Positions 1-8,945 of a stretch of DNA of 64,000 nucleotides are shown piece by piece. Location: contig NZ_ALWX01000023.1 of NCBI RefSeq assembly GCF_000297495.1, forward strand, positions 1 through 64,000. Direction: 5' to 3'. Every line of letters begins with the position of its first letter. Within the stretch, counting starts at the first letter, position 1. The translations under genes were made by a program, and so were the position numbers. The notes below the pieces were generated by a model, which saw nothing but the letters and a program-made list of their open reading frames with translations, searched no databases and was not told the DNA's origin. This DNA is from Janibacter hoylei PVAS-1. GTDB taxonomy: Bacteria > Actinomycetota > Actinomycetes > Actinomycetales > Dermatophilaceae.

Positions 1-85
1 TCCTAGTGGCTTGGCAGCGTCTCAGGTGTCACGTTCCAGCAGTCGACGGGGCTGATGCCAGCACCTGGATCTGGCCGCCTGAGGG

Positions 86-3000
86 CTACGCCCCCATCGG
101 CTGAGCCCGCGACTCAACGTCACGCAGGATCTCGACGATGTCATCAACTGCGTTCTCGTCGAAGAGGTCGTCAGGACCGGTCGGCGCATGGTCGGTGTAC
201 GGCGACTCGTAAAGCCGGCCAGGCTGCATGACGCCGTTGAGCGTCAGCTCGTCGACGATCAGCTCGACGAAGCGCACCTGATGGACGTCGAACCTTGCCC
301 CGTCGAGGTAGCCACCGAAGGCTTCCTTGGCCGCCTCGCGGTCCAGCCCGACGAGCGACCTCACGAAGAGCCCGAGACCGTGCGCCTCCTCAGCCGCCCG
401 CTCGACGTCCGCGGCAGCCCCGGCGCCGCTCTCCAAGAGCATCTCCTCGAGCGCGCTGAGGTCACCCTCGGTCAGCTGCCGGTTGCGCCGCAGTCGCTGC
501 AGGGCGATGTTGCTCTCGTGGGCGCGCAGGTAGGCACTCGCCTTCGCGCGGAAGCGCTCCATGTCAGTCCCCGGCGTCGTCCCGGGCAACGGCACCTCGG
601 TCGCCTCCCCGAGCTCGTCGGCGAAGTCCGTGTAGACCGGGTTGCGCTTCGTCTTCTCCACCAGCCGCACGAGGGCCCGCAGCTTCAGGCGCATCTGCTC
701 GAGCATCTGGAGCGTCACGTCGACCCACCAGTCGTCGCCCGCGACGTCTTCGAGGAGCTCGGCGCGGGCCGCGACGGACGGGATCGCCGTCTTGCCGAGC
801 AGGGCCACAGCGACCTGCTGTACGACCTCGCGCAGGCGTTCGGCGAGGACGGTGTCCCCCTCGAGATCCGCCAGCTGCCGCCGCAGCACGACGAGGTCGA
901 ATCTCTTGGCGTCCTCGTCGTCGTCACGCTTCGCAGACGGCAGGCCTGCCAGCTCCTCGACGACGCGCCCCGCCTCCTCGGCGGTCAGACCGTCCCAGGC
1001 GCCGCGCTCGGCGTACCGCTCCACCCACTCGCGGTGCGGGCGGACGATGAAGTTGTCGAGGTTCATCCCGGCGACGACCTGGTGCAGGAGATCCGCTGCC
1101 GATGCGCGAAGGGAGGAATCCCCCTTCGCCTGGTCGAGGGCGGTGATCAGGCCGACGCGACCCTCGAAGAGTCGCTGGGCGAGCGACTTCTGGATCGAGC
1201 CCTCGCTGCCCGGCAGGTCCTGTTGGAAGAACTCGAGGTTGCCGCAGAAGTCGAAGACGAGGAAGTCCTGCTTGTCCTGCCCGGGACCGTAGAGGTCGGG
1301 GCACAGCCGGGTGCCGCGCCCGATCATCTGCCAGAACTTGCTCTTGGACCGAACGACCTTGAAGAAGACGAGGTTGACGATCTCGGGCACGTCGATGCCG
1401 GTGTCGAGCATGTCGACGGAGATCGCGATGTGCGGCGCCTTGCCCGGCGTCGCGAAATCATCGATGAGGCTCTGCGCGTATGGACTGCCGTGGGTGATGG
1501 TGCGGGCGAAGTGCCCGCCGTACTCCGGCCACGCGATGTCGAAGCGCTGCTGGATGAAGTCGGCGTGCTGCTGACTCTTGGCGAAGATGATCGTCTTGCC
1601 CAGTCGGTCGCCGCCGGCGACCTTGTACCCGTCCGACATCAGCGTGGCGAGCACTTTGTCGACGGTGTCCTCATTGAAGAGGAAGCGGTTGATCTCCTCG
1701 GCGCCGACCTCGGTGGGCGCGCCGTCCTCGCCCCAGTCGAGCTCGTCCCACCGGTCACGCTCTTCCTCGGTCAGGTCGACGTAGCGGATGCCCTGACGAA
1801 GGAACTTCGTACCGACGGAGACACCCTTGGGCGGGACGAGATAGCCGTCGGCCACGGCCTCGTCGAGGCTGTAGGCGTCGGTCGGGACTCCGTCCTCGAG
1901 CTGGAAGAGCCGGTAGGTGTTGTGGTCGACCTCGTCCTTGGGCGTGGCGGTCAACCCGACGAGCAGGCCGTCGAACCAGTCGAAGATCGCGCCGTACTTG
2001 GCGTAGACCGACCGGTGCGCCTCGTCGATGACGACCAGGTCGAAGTAACCGGGGCCGAAGGTCCGCTTGACCGTGCTCGGGTCGGGGTCGTCGCTCAGCT
2101 CGTTGATGAGGTTCATCATCGTCGGGTAGGTGGAGACGTAGACCCGGCCCTCCCCCCTTCGCTCGGTCACGAGGTTGACCGTCGCGACCTCCGGGAGGTG
2201 CTCGGTGAAGGCGCGCGCGGCCTGGTTGACGAGGGCGGTGCGGTCGGCGAGGAAGAGCACGCGCTTGACCCAGCCGGCCGCCATGAGCTGCTGCACGAGG
2301 GCAATCGTCGTGCGGGTCTTGCCGGAGCCGGTGGCCATGACGAGCAGGGCTTCGCGCTGCTTGCCGTCGAAGGCCGCGCCCACGGCCTTGATCGCTCGCG
2401 CCTGATAGGGGCGGCCTGCGATCTCGGTGTTGATCGGCTCGGTGGCGAGCGGCCGGCGCGTGCTGCGCCGCGCGATCATGAGCTCCAGCTCGTCGCGGGT
2501 CAGGTAGCCGCTGATCTTGCGAGCCGGGTAGCCGGCGGCGTCGTCCCAGAGCCACTGCTCGTGGCCGTTGGTGTAGAGGATCACCGGGCGGCGGCCGCAG
2601 GTCGCCTCGAGGCAGTCGGCGTAGAGCTTGGCCTGCTGCTGCCCGATGGCGGCGTCCTTGGTCGTGCGCTTGGCCTCGACGACGGCGAGCGGCAGACCAT
2701 CGGCGCCCCAGAGGACGTAGTCGACGTACCCGACGCCGCTCGAGTTGGGCATGCCGCTGACCTCGTACTCGCGGTCCTGCGGGTCAGCCAGCGGCCAGCC
2801 GGCCTCGTGGAGCATCTGGTCGATGATGTCGCGGCGGGTGCGCGCCTCGTCGTAGTCGTGGTCGTCGACCGTCTGGGTCTTGGCGGCCTGGGCCGCGGCC
2901 ACCTGCGCCTTGAGCTCCTCGATCTCAGCCGCTTGGGCTGCGGCGAGCTCGTCCTTGGCGGCGAGCTCGGCGGCATGCGCCTCGTCGGACGCCTTGATCT

Positions 3001-3469
3001 TCGCCGCGAGCTTGACGAGCTCGTCGCGGGAGAGCGGCGCCGATTTCTGCGCGAGGGCGGGGTCGAAGTGGCTATCGGTCGGGACGTCGTCGGGGGTGGT
3101 CGAGTAGCGGAAGGCGGCCCAGATGACGACGTGGTGCAGCTCGCGAAGGGAGGTCATCGCGTCACTTGCCGGGACGTCGCCGGCGTCGTGGACGGCGGTG
3201 TTGCCGAGCTTGCGGATGAGGTTGAGCTTCTGGGTGATGGCCGGGCCGGTCTTCGCCTTGAAGGCCGGGTCGTTGGCGCGGGCCGCGAGGTCGTCCTTGT
3301 AGGGCATGGGCAGGGACATCAGGTCGTAGAGGTGCCCGACCAGCTCTTCGACTGCCCGCCGCGCGTAGAAGCACGCGGTGCGCGGGTCGGTCGTCAGGTA
3401 CGACTCGGCGTGGTGGCAGTTGGCGTGGATGGCCGGCCACGTGGCCTTGATGAAGGCGAAGTTGGTCAC
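86..3469 (-). CDS. hsdR: Type I restriction endonuclease subunit R (HsdR)
   Basis: Motor and nuclease subunit (1127 aa) of a type I restriction-modification complex; it translocates DNA with ATP and cuts unmodified DNA. An N-terminal DUF4145-like helical region (about 1-120) is followed by an Ala/Glu-rich coiled coil (about 155-200). Next comes a PD-(D/E)xK nuclease core with D250 and the E265-A-K267 triad. The SF2 helicase has Walker A ATGSGKT near 379-385, DEAH at 482-485 and TATP near 508; a late helicase motif reads QMIGRGTRL. The C-terminal part resembles the EcoEI R family. The start codon overlaps the upstream fic stop by 4 nt, so the two are probably translationally coupled. The length suits a full HsdR and I see no damage. 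The matching hsdM and hsdS lie 3-5 kb upstream on the same strand. Confidence 0.95.
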   Translation of the reverse strand: MTNFAFIKATWPAIHANCHHAESYLTTDPRTACFYARRAVEELVGHLYDLMSLPMPYKDDLAARANDPAFKAKTGPAITQKLNLIRKLGNTAVHDAGDVPASDAMTSLRELHHVVIWAAFRYSTTPDDVPTDSHFDPALAQKSAPLSRDELVKLAAKIKASDEAHAAELAAKDELAAAQAAEIEELKAQVAAAQAAKTQTVDDHDYDEARTRRDIIDQMLHEAGWPLADPQDREYEVSGMPNSSGVGYVDYVLWGADGLPLAVVEAKRTTKDAAIGQQQAKLYADCLEATCGRRPVILYTNGHEQWLWDDAAGYPARKISGYLTRDELELMIARRSTRRPLATEPINTEIAGRPYQARAIKAVGAAFDGKQREALLVMATGSGKTRTTIALVQQLMAAGWVKRVLFLADRTALVNQAARAFTEHLPEVATVNLVTERRGEGRVYVSTYPTMMNLINELSDDPDPSTVKRTFGPGYFDLVVIDEAHRSVYAKYGAIFDWFDGLLVGLTATPKDEVDHNTYRLFQLEDGVPTDAYSLDEAVADGYLVPPKGVSVGTKFLRQGIRYVDLTEEERDRWDELDWGEDGAPTEVGAEEINRFLFNEDTVDKVLATLMSDGYKVAGGDRLGKTIIFAKSQQHADFIQQRFDIAWPEYGGHFARTITHGSPYAQSLIDDFATPGKAPHIAISVDMLDTGIDVPEIVNLVFFKVVRSKSKFWQMIGRGTRLCPDLYGPGQDKQDFLVFDFCGNLEFFQQDLPGSEGSIQKSLAQRLFEGRVGLITALDQAKGDSSLRASAADLLHQVVAGMNLDNFIVRPHREWVERYAERGAWDGLTAEEAGRVVEELAGLPSAKRDDDEDAKRFDLVVLRRQLADLEGDTVLAERLREVVQQVAVALLGKTAIPSVAARAELLEDVAGDDWWVDVTLQMLEQMRLKLRALVRLVEKTKRNPVYTDFADELGEATEVPLPGTTPGTDMERFRAKASAYLRAHESNIALQRLRRNRQLTEGDLSALEEMLLESGAGAAADVERAAEEAHGLGLFVRSLVGLDREAAKEAFGGYLDGARFDVHQVRFVELIVDELTLNGVMQPGRLYESPYTDHAPTGPDDLFDENAVDDIVEILRDVESRAQPMGA

Positions 3470-4569
3470 TGGTCCCCTTCCCCCTGGTCGCTGAGCAACA
3501 GCGTGAGGAACTCACGGTTGATGAAGAGCCGGTCACGGCCCACCTTGTGATCATCCAGCAGCCCGGCGACAGCCAGCTCGGACAACCAACGGGTGGCTGT
3601 CGGTCGGGACACGCCACACCGGTCGATCACGGTGGCGATGCGACAGTAAGGCTGCTCGAAGAGCACCGCGAGGAACTCGGCGTCGGCCCCACCCTTGGAG
3701 GCCGCGCGCGCCCGGCGAGCGAAGTCGGCCTGAAGCTCTCGGGTGGCACCGATCTTGGCGACGGTTGCCGCGGACGTCCGCTCCACTCCAGTCAGGAGGT
3801 AGAGGATCCATTCCTCCCAATTGCCGTCGCTCGTGACCTCACGTAGGAGGCGGTAGTAGTCGTCCTTGGTCTGGATGATGTACCGGGAGAGGTAGAGGAC
3901 CGGGAGGTACAGGAGACCAGCCTCGACGAGCATGAGGACGTTGAGGATCCGCCCGGTGCGTCCATTGCCATCTGAGAAGGGGTGGATCGCCTCGAACTGG
4001 TAATGGGCAGCGGCCATGCGCACCAGCGGGTCCACGCCGTCGTCCGCGTGGACGAAACGCTCCCACTCGCTGAGCTTGTCCCGGATGACGTCCGCCCCCT
4101 CGGGAGGGCTGTAGACGATGGCACCGGTCGCGGGGTTGGCGATGCGGGTCCCCGGCAGGGCTCTGATGCTCATCTCCCGTGCGTGGATGGTGCTGCAGAC
4201 GCGCTCCGCCGTGCGCACGGTGAGCCCTCGCTCCTGCACCATCTGAAATCCTGCGTGCAGCGCAGTCCGATACCGCAGGGTCTCGCGGACCGCGGGGTCG
4301 GTCGAGGAGTCGTCATCGTCCATGTGCCGGAAGAGGTCGTCCGACGTCGTCACGACATTTTCGATCTCGGAGCTGGCCTGCGCCTCGAGCAGCGGGATCG
4401 TGTTGATCAGCACCCCAGGGTTGGGCATGGCGCGGCTCGCCTGGTCCAGCTGAGCGATCGCGGCGCGTGCACCGATCGCCGCCTTGAGCACCGCCTTGGT
4501 CTCCAGGACATCGGCAGTCGGTGGTGGCGGCAACTCGTTGAAGGGCCGTTCCGCCCGCCATCTCGTCAT
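3466..4569 (-). CDS. Fic family protein (AMP-transferase) with C-terminal winged helix
   Basis: Fic-domain protein (367 aa). The catalytic loop HPFSDGNGRTGR at 196-207 matches HxFx(D/E)GNGRxxR, with the catalytic His at 196, so AMP transfer to a target hydroxyl is expected from the family. An inhibitory motif of the (S/T)xxxE(G/N) type is visible N-terminally as S66-S-E-I-E70-N71, which makes this a self-inhibited class II Fic. The last about 80 residues look like a winged helix-turn-helix, suggesting DNA binding and autoregulation. That idea is supported by strong palindromes over its own start codon and upstream. It overlaps hsdR by 4 nt. Fic genes often sit in type I restriction loci; the protein target cannot be read from the sequence. 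Confidence 0.93.
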   Translation of the reverse strand: MTRWRAERPFNELPPPPTADVLETKAVLKAAIGARAAIAQLDQASRAMPNPGVLINTIPLLEAQASSEIENVVTTSDDLFRHMDDDDSSTDPAVRETLRYRTALHAGFQMVQERGLTVRTAERVCSTIHAREMSIRALPGTRIANPATGAIVYSPPEGADVIRDKLSEWERFVHADDGVDPLVRMAAAHYQFEAIHPFSDGNGRTGRILNVLMLVEAGLLYLPVLYLSRYIIQTKDDYYRLLREVTSDGNWEEWILYLLTGVERTSAATVAKIGATRELQADFARRARAASKGGADAEFLAVLFEQPYCRIATVIDRCGVSRPTATRWLSELAVAGLLDDHKVGRDRLFINREFLTLLLSDQGEGDQ

Positions 4570-4632
4570 GTCACATAACCTGACATGTCACGTGGAACAT
4601 GTAAAGGTTTCGCGGAATCTTTTACATGTTCC
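4567..4632 (-). promoter_or_regulatory. Palindromic operator cluster upstream of fic
   Basis: Two inverted repeats lie over and upstream of the fic start. The first is CATGTCA (4567-4573), 7 nt spacer, TGACATG (4581-4587); its left arm contains the start codon, and its right arm is part of the perfect palindrome TGACATGTCA. The second is GGAACATGTAAAGG (4594-4607) facing CTTTTACATGTTCC (4619-4632), 11 nt apart. The stretch is much richer in A/T than its surroundings. Inferred role: autoregulatory sites for the Fic winged helix, controlling the fic-hsdR unit. Confidence 0.65.
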
Positions 4633-4691
4633 CAGATCGTGTGGACCCCGACCTTCCTCACGCCCAAGGAAAAGGCTCGCGCCTCAACTCC

Positions 4692-5219
4692 TCAATCTCC
4701 GTGAGGCGCGTCCGACTCGAGATCAGTTGTGTCGTCAGGATCTGCCTCGATCCGAGACCCCACCAGGTCCGAAGCGTCTGACCTGGCCGCGAAGTACCGG
4801 TTCACCTGCTCGGCCAACTCGGGTGGCAACTCGTGTCCCGTGATCTTCACCGTGGTCTGCTCATCGGGGTGGACTTCGATGTCGTAGTGCGGGTGCCTGC
4901 GCTTGAGGGCCGTCAGTAGGGCGGCGATGCCCCCCGCAGCGGCCCCCGAAGCCGCCAGCAGATCACGAACAGCCACCATCAACTCGAATGGTCCGGCCCA
5001 GATCTGGAGGTGGACGTCGGCGCCCTCACCGACTTCCGCCTTGAAGTCCTTGGCCAACTGGTGGATGAGAGGCGCATCCTCGACAGAGCCCACCCGGATG
5101 TCGCCGACAGCGCACCCCCGGTGATGCTCGCCGAAGGTGACCCGAACGCGCCCAGCCCCAACAACCTCCATCAGTGCACGGTAGACCTGAGGAGCCGAAA
5201 CAGTCCACGTCGTCGGCAA
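4692..5219 (-). CDS. Hypothetical protein in restriction island
   Basis: A 175-residue protein I do not recognise with certainty. After an N-terminal region of about 90 residues comes a Gly/Ala-rich hydrophobic stretch (ASGAAAGGIAALLTAL, about 90-108) that could be one membrane helix. A compact basic/acidic segment (KRRHPHYDIEVHPDEQTTVKI) follows, and the tail is very acidic. The layout recalls the small effector-associated constant component (EACC1-like) proteins seen beside conflict-system genes, but I cannot confirm that. It lies 43 nt after mrr and before fic on the same strand, so it may belong to the same transcript, although the fic operators separate it from fic. Confidence 0.6.
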   Translation of the reverse strand: MPTTWTVSAPQVYRALMEVVGAGRVRVTFGEHHRGCAVGDIRVGSVEDAPLIHQLAKDFKAEVGEGADVHLQIWAGPFELMVAVRDLLAASGAAAGGIAALLTALKRRHPHYDIEVHPDEQTTVKITGHELPPELAEQVNRYFAARSDASDLVGSRIEADPDDTTDLESDAPHGD

Positions 5220-5262
5220 GAGAGTTGCCCGACCGGGATCCCCTGGAGCAGTCCCGGCCCCC

Positions 5263-6168
5263 CTACTCGAAGAAGTCCTCGTCCACCTCGACGATCTGCA
5301 CCGACCGCCGCACCTGCACCCCGACGCCGTACCGGATTATCAGCGCCGCCAGCCGCTGCCCGTCGATGAGCACGACCCGCGTGGCCACGCCGTCGGCGTA
5401 GTCGCGAGCGCCCGCGCTGTAGCGCCCGGTGGTGATGAAGACACCTTGGTTGGCGGACTGCCCGTGCAGCGCGCCGACGAAGCCCTGGATCTCGGGGCGC
5501 CCCACGCTCGTGTCGAGGGCGTAGCGCTTGGCCTGCACGTAGACCCGGCTCAGGCCAAGCGCGTCCTGATCGATGATCCCGTCGATGCCGCCGTCGTTGG
5601 ACAGCTGCGTGCGGGTGGCGCGACCGTCCGCTCCCCCGTAGCCCATGGCGACGAGCAGGTCGAGGACGGCCTGCTCGAAGAACGCGGGGTCGTTGGCGTG
5701 CAGCCGGGTGAGCAGCTCGGCCGCGACATCGGCGTGGATGCGGGCGATGCCCTCCTCCACCTGCTCGGTCGGGTCGATCTCGGGGGTGGCGGTCACCGGC
5801 GTCGGGGCCGACGGCTCGTGGGCCTTGGCCACCCACCACGTGTCACCGGGGCGGGCGTGCTGGCGCAGCTGCACCTCGGTGATGCCCTGCGGGTGGCCGG
5901 CCAAGATGCGGCGACCGATGTCGGTGATGCGGTACTCCCCGCGCGACGGCCGCTCCAAGGCCCCGACGCGGTAGAGGTAGGAGACGGCCCACCCGATGCG
6001 GTTGTCCGACTTCGCCGAGCCCGAAGGGAGGACCTCCGCGCGTTGGTCTTCGGTGAGCGTCGCATCCGCGACGCCCGTCCGGATGGAGCGAAGGGAGCGG
6101 ACCTCACCGTCTGCCTGGAGCCGGAGGACCGGGATCATGAACTGGTCCCAGGAGGGGAGGGCCGTCAT
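5263..6168 (-). CDS. mrr: Mrr-type restriction endonuclease
   Basis: Probable modification-dependent (type IV) restriction enzyme of 301 aa, close to the length of E. coli Mrr. The N-terminal half (about 1-95) is the winged-helix Mrr_N region that recognises DNA. The C-terminal half holds the Mrr_cat nuclease: FFEQAVLDLLVAMGYGGA leads into the catalytic D196 (DGGIDG), then Q212-A-K214 in VYVQAKRY, the usual D...QxK form of PD-(D/E)xK. The start overlaps the hsdS stop by 1 nt (TGATG), so Mrr is embedded in the type I operon and probably coupled to hsdS. In this setting it could attack foreign methylated DNA that the type I enzyme would spare; that role is inferred. Confidence 0.92.
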   Translation of the reverse strand: MTALPSWDQFMIPVLRLQADGEVRSLRSIRTGVADATLTEDQRAEVLPSGSAKSDNRIGWAVSYLYRVGALERPSRGEYRITDIGRRILAGHPQGITEVQLRQHARPGDTWWVAKAHEPSAPTPVTATPEIDPTEQVEEGIARIHADVAAELLTRLHANDPAFFEQAVLDLLVAMGYGGADGRATRTQLSNDGGIDGIIDQDALGLSRVYVQAKRYALDTSVGRPEIQGFVGALHGQSANQGVFITTGRYSAGARDYADGVATRVVLIDGQRLAALIIRYGVGVQVRRSVQIVEVDEDFFE

Positions 6169-7277
6169 CAGAGGTCACCCGTGAAGGCGCGGGCCTGCAG
6201 AGAGGCGAAGAGCTCGTCACCAACACCCGCGGTTCGTGACTGCCGTCGGCGGACAGCGGACAAGGTTTGCGACGCAGCGACGAACTCACGCTGAGACGTA
6301 GGAGTGATCCGTGGCACCGACATAAGACCCAACTTGGACTTCGAAATGTTCTTCATCGAGCCACCCGTTCCGCTAGACAACCGACTGATTCGCCTTCGCA
6401 TGGACGGCGTGCTCAACAGTGCGTGGAAGAAGGCCGGTTCGCTCTCCGGATCCCCCCAGACGAATCGCCATATCTTGTCGGGTAGGACCAACCCCGTCGG
6501 ATCGCTGTCGACCAGTGCCACAGCTCCGACTAACTCCGTCGTGTTGGCCCGGCTCATGAGGAGATCGCCGACACGCACCATGTGCTCTGCCGGCGGTACA
6601 TACTCCGGCGGCAGCGCCTTTGCTTCGCTTGGCTTAAAGCGCCCCGTAGTCACTGAACTGATCTTCAACACGCGATACTCCGACGCAGCAGCGTCGTCGT
6701 CCGCAACGAGGTTCCGACCACCCGCCAGTGTTGCGATCTCCGAGAACGGGACTTGGTCCGTGAAGTCGTCAGGGTCTCCAAACATGTCGTGGAAGATCGA
6801 CTGGGTGAGGTCGTCGAGGTGGGCGAGGACCCGGCGGCGCTTGGCGCGTAGAGCGTTGGCGTGATCGAGGATGGCCGCGATCCGCCGCTGTTCCTCAATG
6901 CGAGGCCTAGGAACCTCGACTTGCTTGAGGAACTTGAAATGACGGGAGTACCCAGCGCTGGGGAGTTCTCGCGAAATCAGATAGTGATACACGAACTTCG
7001 GGTCGAAGCCCTCGCGGACCTGCAGAACCTTCACCCCGTCTGCACCCATCGCGAACGGGAAGTCCACAAACTTGATGGCCCTCGTGTGGTCTCCGAAAAC
7101 GATCACGGGTCCATCCGCCTTCACGGAAGCCGACGTGTCGTACGTGTACCCGGCGATCTGCGACCTGCCCTGGTCAACCACCGCGAGGGGCCCCTCCGGC
7201 AAAAAGTCTGACTGCAAGATCTTGCGGTTGCCGCCAGACACATCCGACACCGCCTCGAGCAGAGGAACGCGCTTCAC
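6168..7277 (-). CDS. hsdS: Type I restriction-modification specificity subunit S (HsdS)
   Basis: DNA-recognition subunit (369 aa from the GTG at 7277, which overlaps the hsdM stop as GTGA). It has two target-recognition domains joined by the typical conserved helix near the middle, with EEQRRIAAILDHANALRAKR followed by LDDLTQSIFHDMFGD. The second domain covers the C-terminal half and ends in a shorter copy of that helix. It sets the sequence read by HsdM methylation and HsdR cleavage. Codon use is less GC-rich than in hsdM, which is common for the rapidly exchanging TRDs. An upstream start would extend it into hsdM in another frame and is unlikely. Confidence 0.93.
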   Translation of the reverse strand: MKRVPLLEAVSDVSGGNRKILQSDFLPEGPLAVVDQGRSQIAGYTYDTSASVKADGPVIVFGDHTRAIKFVDFPFAMGADGVKVLQVREGFDPKFVYHYLISRELPSAGYSRHFKFLKQVEVPRPRIEEQRRIAAILDHANALRAKRRRVLAHLDDLTQSIFHDMFGDPDDFTDQVPFSEIATLAGGRNLVADDDAAASEYRVLKISSVTTGRFKPSEAKALPPEYVPPAEHMVRVGDLLMSRANTTELVGAVALVDSDPTGLVLPDKIWRFVWGDPESEPAFFHALLSTPSMRRRISRLSSGTGGSMKNISKSKLGLMSVPRITPTSQREFVAASQTLSAVRRRQSRTAGVGDELFASLQARAFTGDL

Positions 7278-8758
7278 GACAGCATCGCCTTCAACTCGTC
7301 GAACCCCTGAGCGATCTCCGCCTCGAGCGCCTTGATGTCCGCGATGATCTCGAGGGGGGCACGGTGCTCGACCTCCTCGTGGACGACCTCCTTGTACCGG
7401 TTGAGCGAGAGGTCGTAGTCCTGGGCGACGATCTCCTCCTTCGGCACGGTGAAGGACTGCTCGGTCCGCGCGCGGTCGAGCTCGGCCCACCTGGCTTCGA
7501 GTCGGTCGCTGGGCGACCTCCTCAGCCAGCGTTCACGCACATCGGGGAGGTCATTGGCCTCAACGGCGTTGCGCTTGTCGTCGAGGGAGAAGCCATCGGC
7601 CTGCACGTCGTAGAACCACACGTCGTCCGTGCCGCCGGAGTCGGTCTTCGTGAAGAAGAGGATCGCGGTCGAGACACCGGCGTAGGGCTTGAAGACACCC
7701 GAGGGGAGCTTCACGACGGCGTCGAGCTTCTGCTCCTCGACGAGCATCTTGCGCAGGGTCTTGTGCGCCTTCGACGAGCCGAAGAGCACGCCGTCCGGGA
7801 CGATGACCGCCGCCCGGCCACCCGGCTTGAGCAGCTTGAGGAAGAGCGCGAGGAAGAGCAGCTCGGTCTTCTTCGTCTTGACGACCTTTTGCAGGTCCTT
7901 GGCCGTCGCCTCGTAGTCCAGCGACCCGGCGAAGGGCGGGTTGGCGAGGATGAGCGAGTACTTCTCGGCGTCGCCACTCGCACCCTCGGAGAGGGAGTCG
8001 CGGTAGCTGATGTCCGGCGCCTCGACACCGTGCATGAGCATGTTCATGCTGCCGATGCGCAGCATCGTGGAGTCGAAGTCGTAGCCGTGGAACATGCTGT
8101 TGTGGAAGTGGGTCCGCTGCTGGGCGTTGGTCAGCGCAGCCGGGTGGTGCTCGCGGATGTACTCGGATGCCGCCACGAGGAATCCCGCTGTGCCACACGC
8201 CGGGTCGCAGATCTCGTCGGTCGGGGTCGGCGCCATCATGTCGACCATCAGCTCGATGATGTGCCGCGGCGTGCGGAACTGGCCGTTGGTCCCTGCCGAC
8301 GCGATCTTAGAGAGCAGGTACTCGTAGAGGTCGCCGTTGGTGTCGCGCTTGTCCATCGGGATCTCGGCGATGAGGTCGACGACCTTGGACAGCAGCGCCG
8401 GCGTCGGGATCGTGTATCGCGCGTCCTTCATGTGGTCGGAGTAGGTCGATCCCTCGCCACCGAGCTTTTGCAGGAAGGGGAAGACCTCCTGGGCCATGGT
8501 GTGGTGCGCCTCCGCCGCGCCGGCGTTCTTGAGGTTCTGCCACCGCAGGTTGGACTGGCCCGGCCCGAAGATCGGGTCCTTGACTCCCCCGCCCTCGACG
8601 CGGGCCCGCCGCGCCTTCGTCGTCTGCAGCTCGTCCAGGCGACGGATGAAGAGCAGGTAGGTGATCTGCTCGATGACCTCCAGCGGGTTGGAGATGCCGC
8701 CACTCCAGAAGGCGTTCCAGACGGCATCGACCTTGCTCTTCATCTCACCCGTGATCAC
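7274..8758 (-). CDS. hsdM: Type I restriction-modification DNA methyltransferase (HsdM)
   Basis: N6-adenine methyltransferase subunit (494 aa). A helical N-terminal HsdM_N region (about 1-150) precedes the AdoMet-binding motif I DPACGTAGF (185-193). The catalytic motif IV is NPPF at 273-276. It pairs with HsdS to protect host DNA and with HsdR to cut. It is the first gene of the minus-strand island: the next gene upstream is divergent across a 187-nt gap that should hold both promoters. It overlaps hsdS by 4 nt (GTGA). All family landmarks are intact. Confidence 0.95.
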   Translation of the reverse strand: MITGEMKSKVDAVWNAFWSGGISNPLEVIEQITYLLFIRRLDELQTTKARRARVEGGGVKDPIFGPGQSNLRWQNLKNAGAAEAHHTMAQEVFPFLQKLGGEGSTYSDHMKDARYTIPTPALLSKVVDLIAEIPMDKRDTNGDLYEYLLSKIASAGTNGQFRTPRHIIELMVDMMAPTPTDEICDPACGTAGFLVAASEYIREHHPAALTNAQQRTHFHNSMFHGYDFDSTMLRIGSMNMLMHGVEAPDISYRDSLSEGASGDAEKYSLILANPPFAGSLDYEATAKDLQKVVKTKKTELLFLALFLKLLKPGGRAAVIVPDGVLFGSSKAHKTLRKMLVEEQKLDAVVKLPSGVFKPYAGVSTAILFFTKTDSGGTDDVWFYDVQADGFSLDDKRNAVEANDLPDVRERWLRRSPSDRLEARWAELDRARTEQSFTVPKEEIVAQDYDLSLNRYKEVVHEEVEHRAPLEIIADIKALEAEIAQGFDELKAMLS

Positions 8759-8945
8759 GGGCGTCAGGCTATCCGGCCCGGGACGACGGACGGCGATATC
8801 GACGCAACTCCCTACCGATGGTCTCTAGTCCGTGGCCGCTTGGTCCATAGATGGGCACCATGACCGACGCCCCTTGCCCACTCAGCTGGACGTACCCTGT
8901 GAGCAGGGGCAGTCTGGCCAACCTCGATCCACAGGGGAGTGACGA

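Noticed and set aside
188-3550. 1120-codon open frame on the plus strand
   Set aside because: It lies opposite hsdR, which has all family motifs; the plus-strand translation is low-complexity Val/Asp/Arg-rich text typical of antisense frames in GC-rich DNA.
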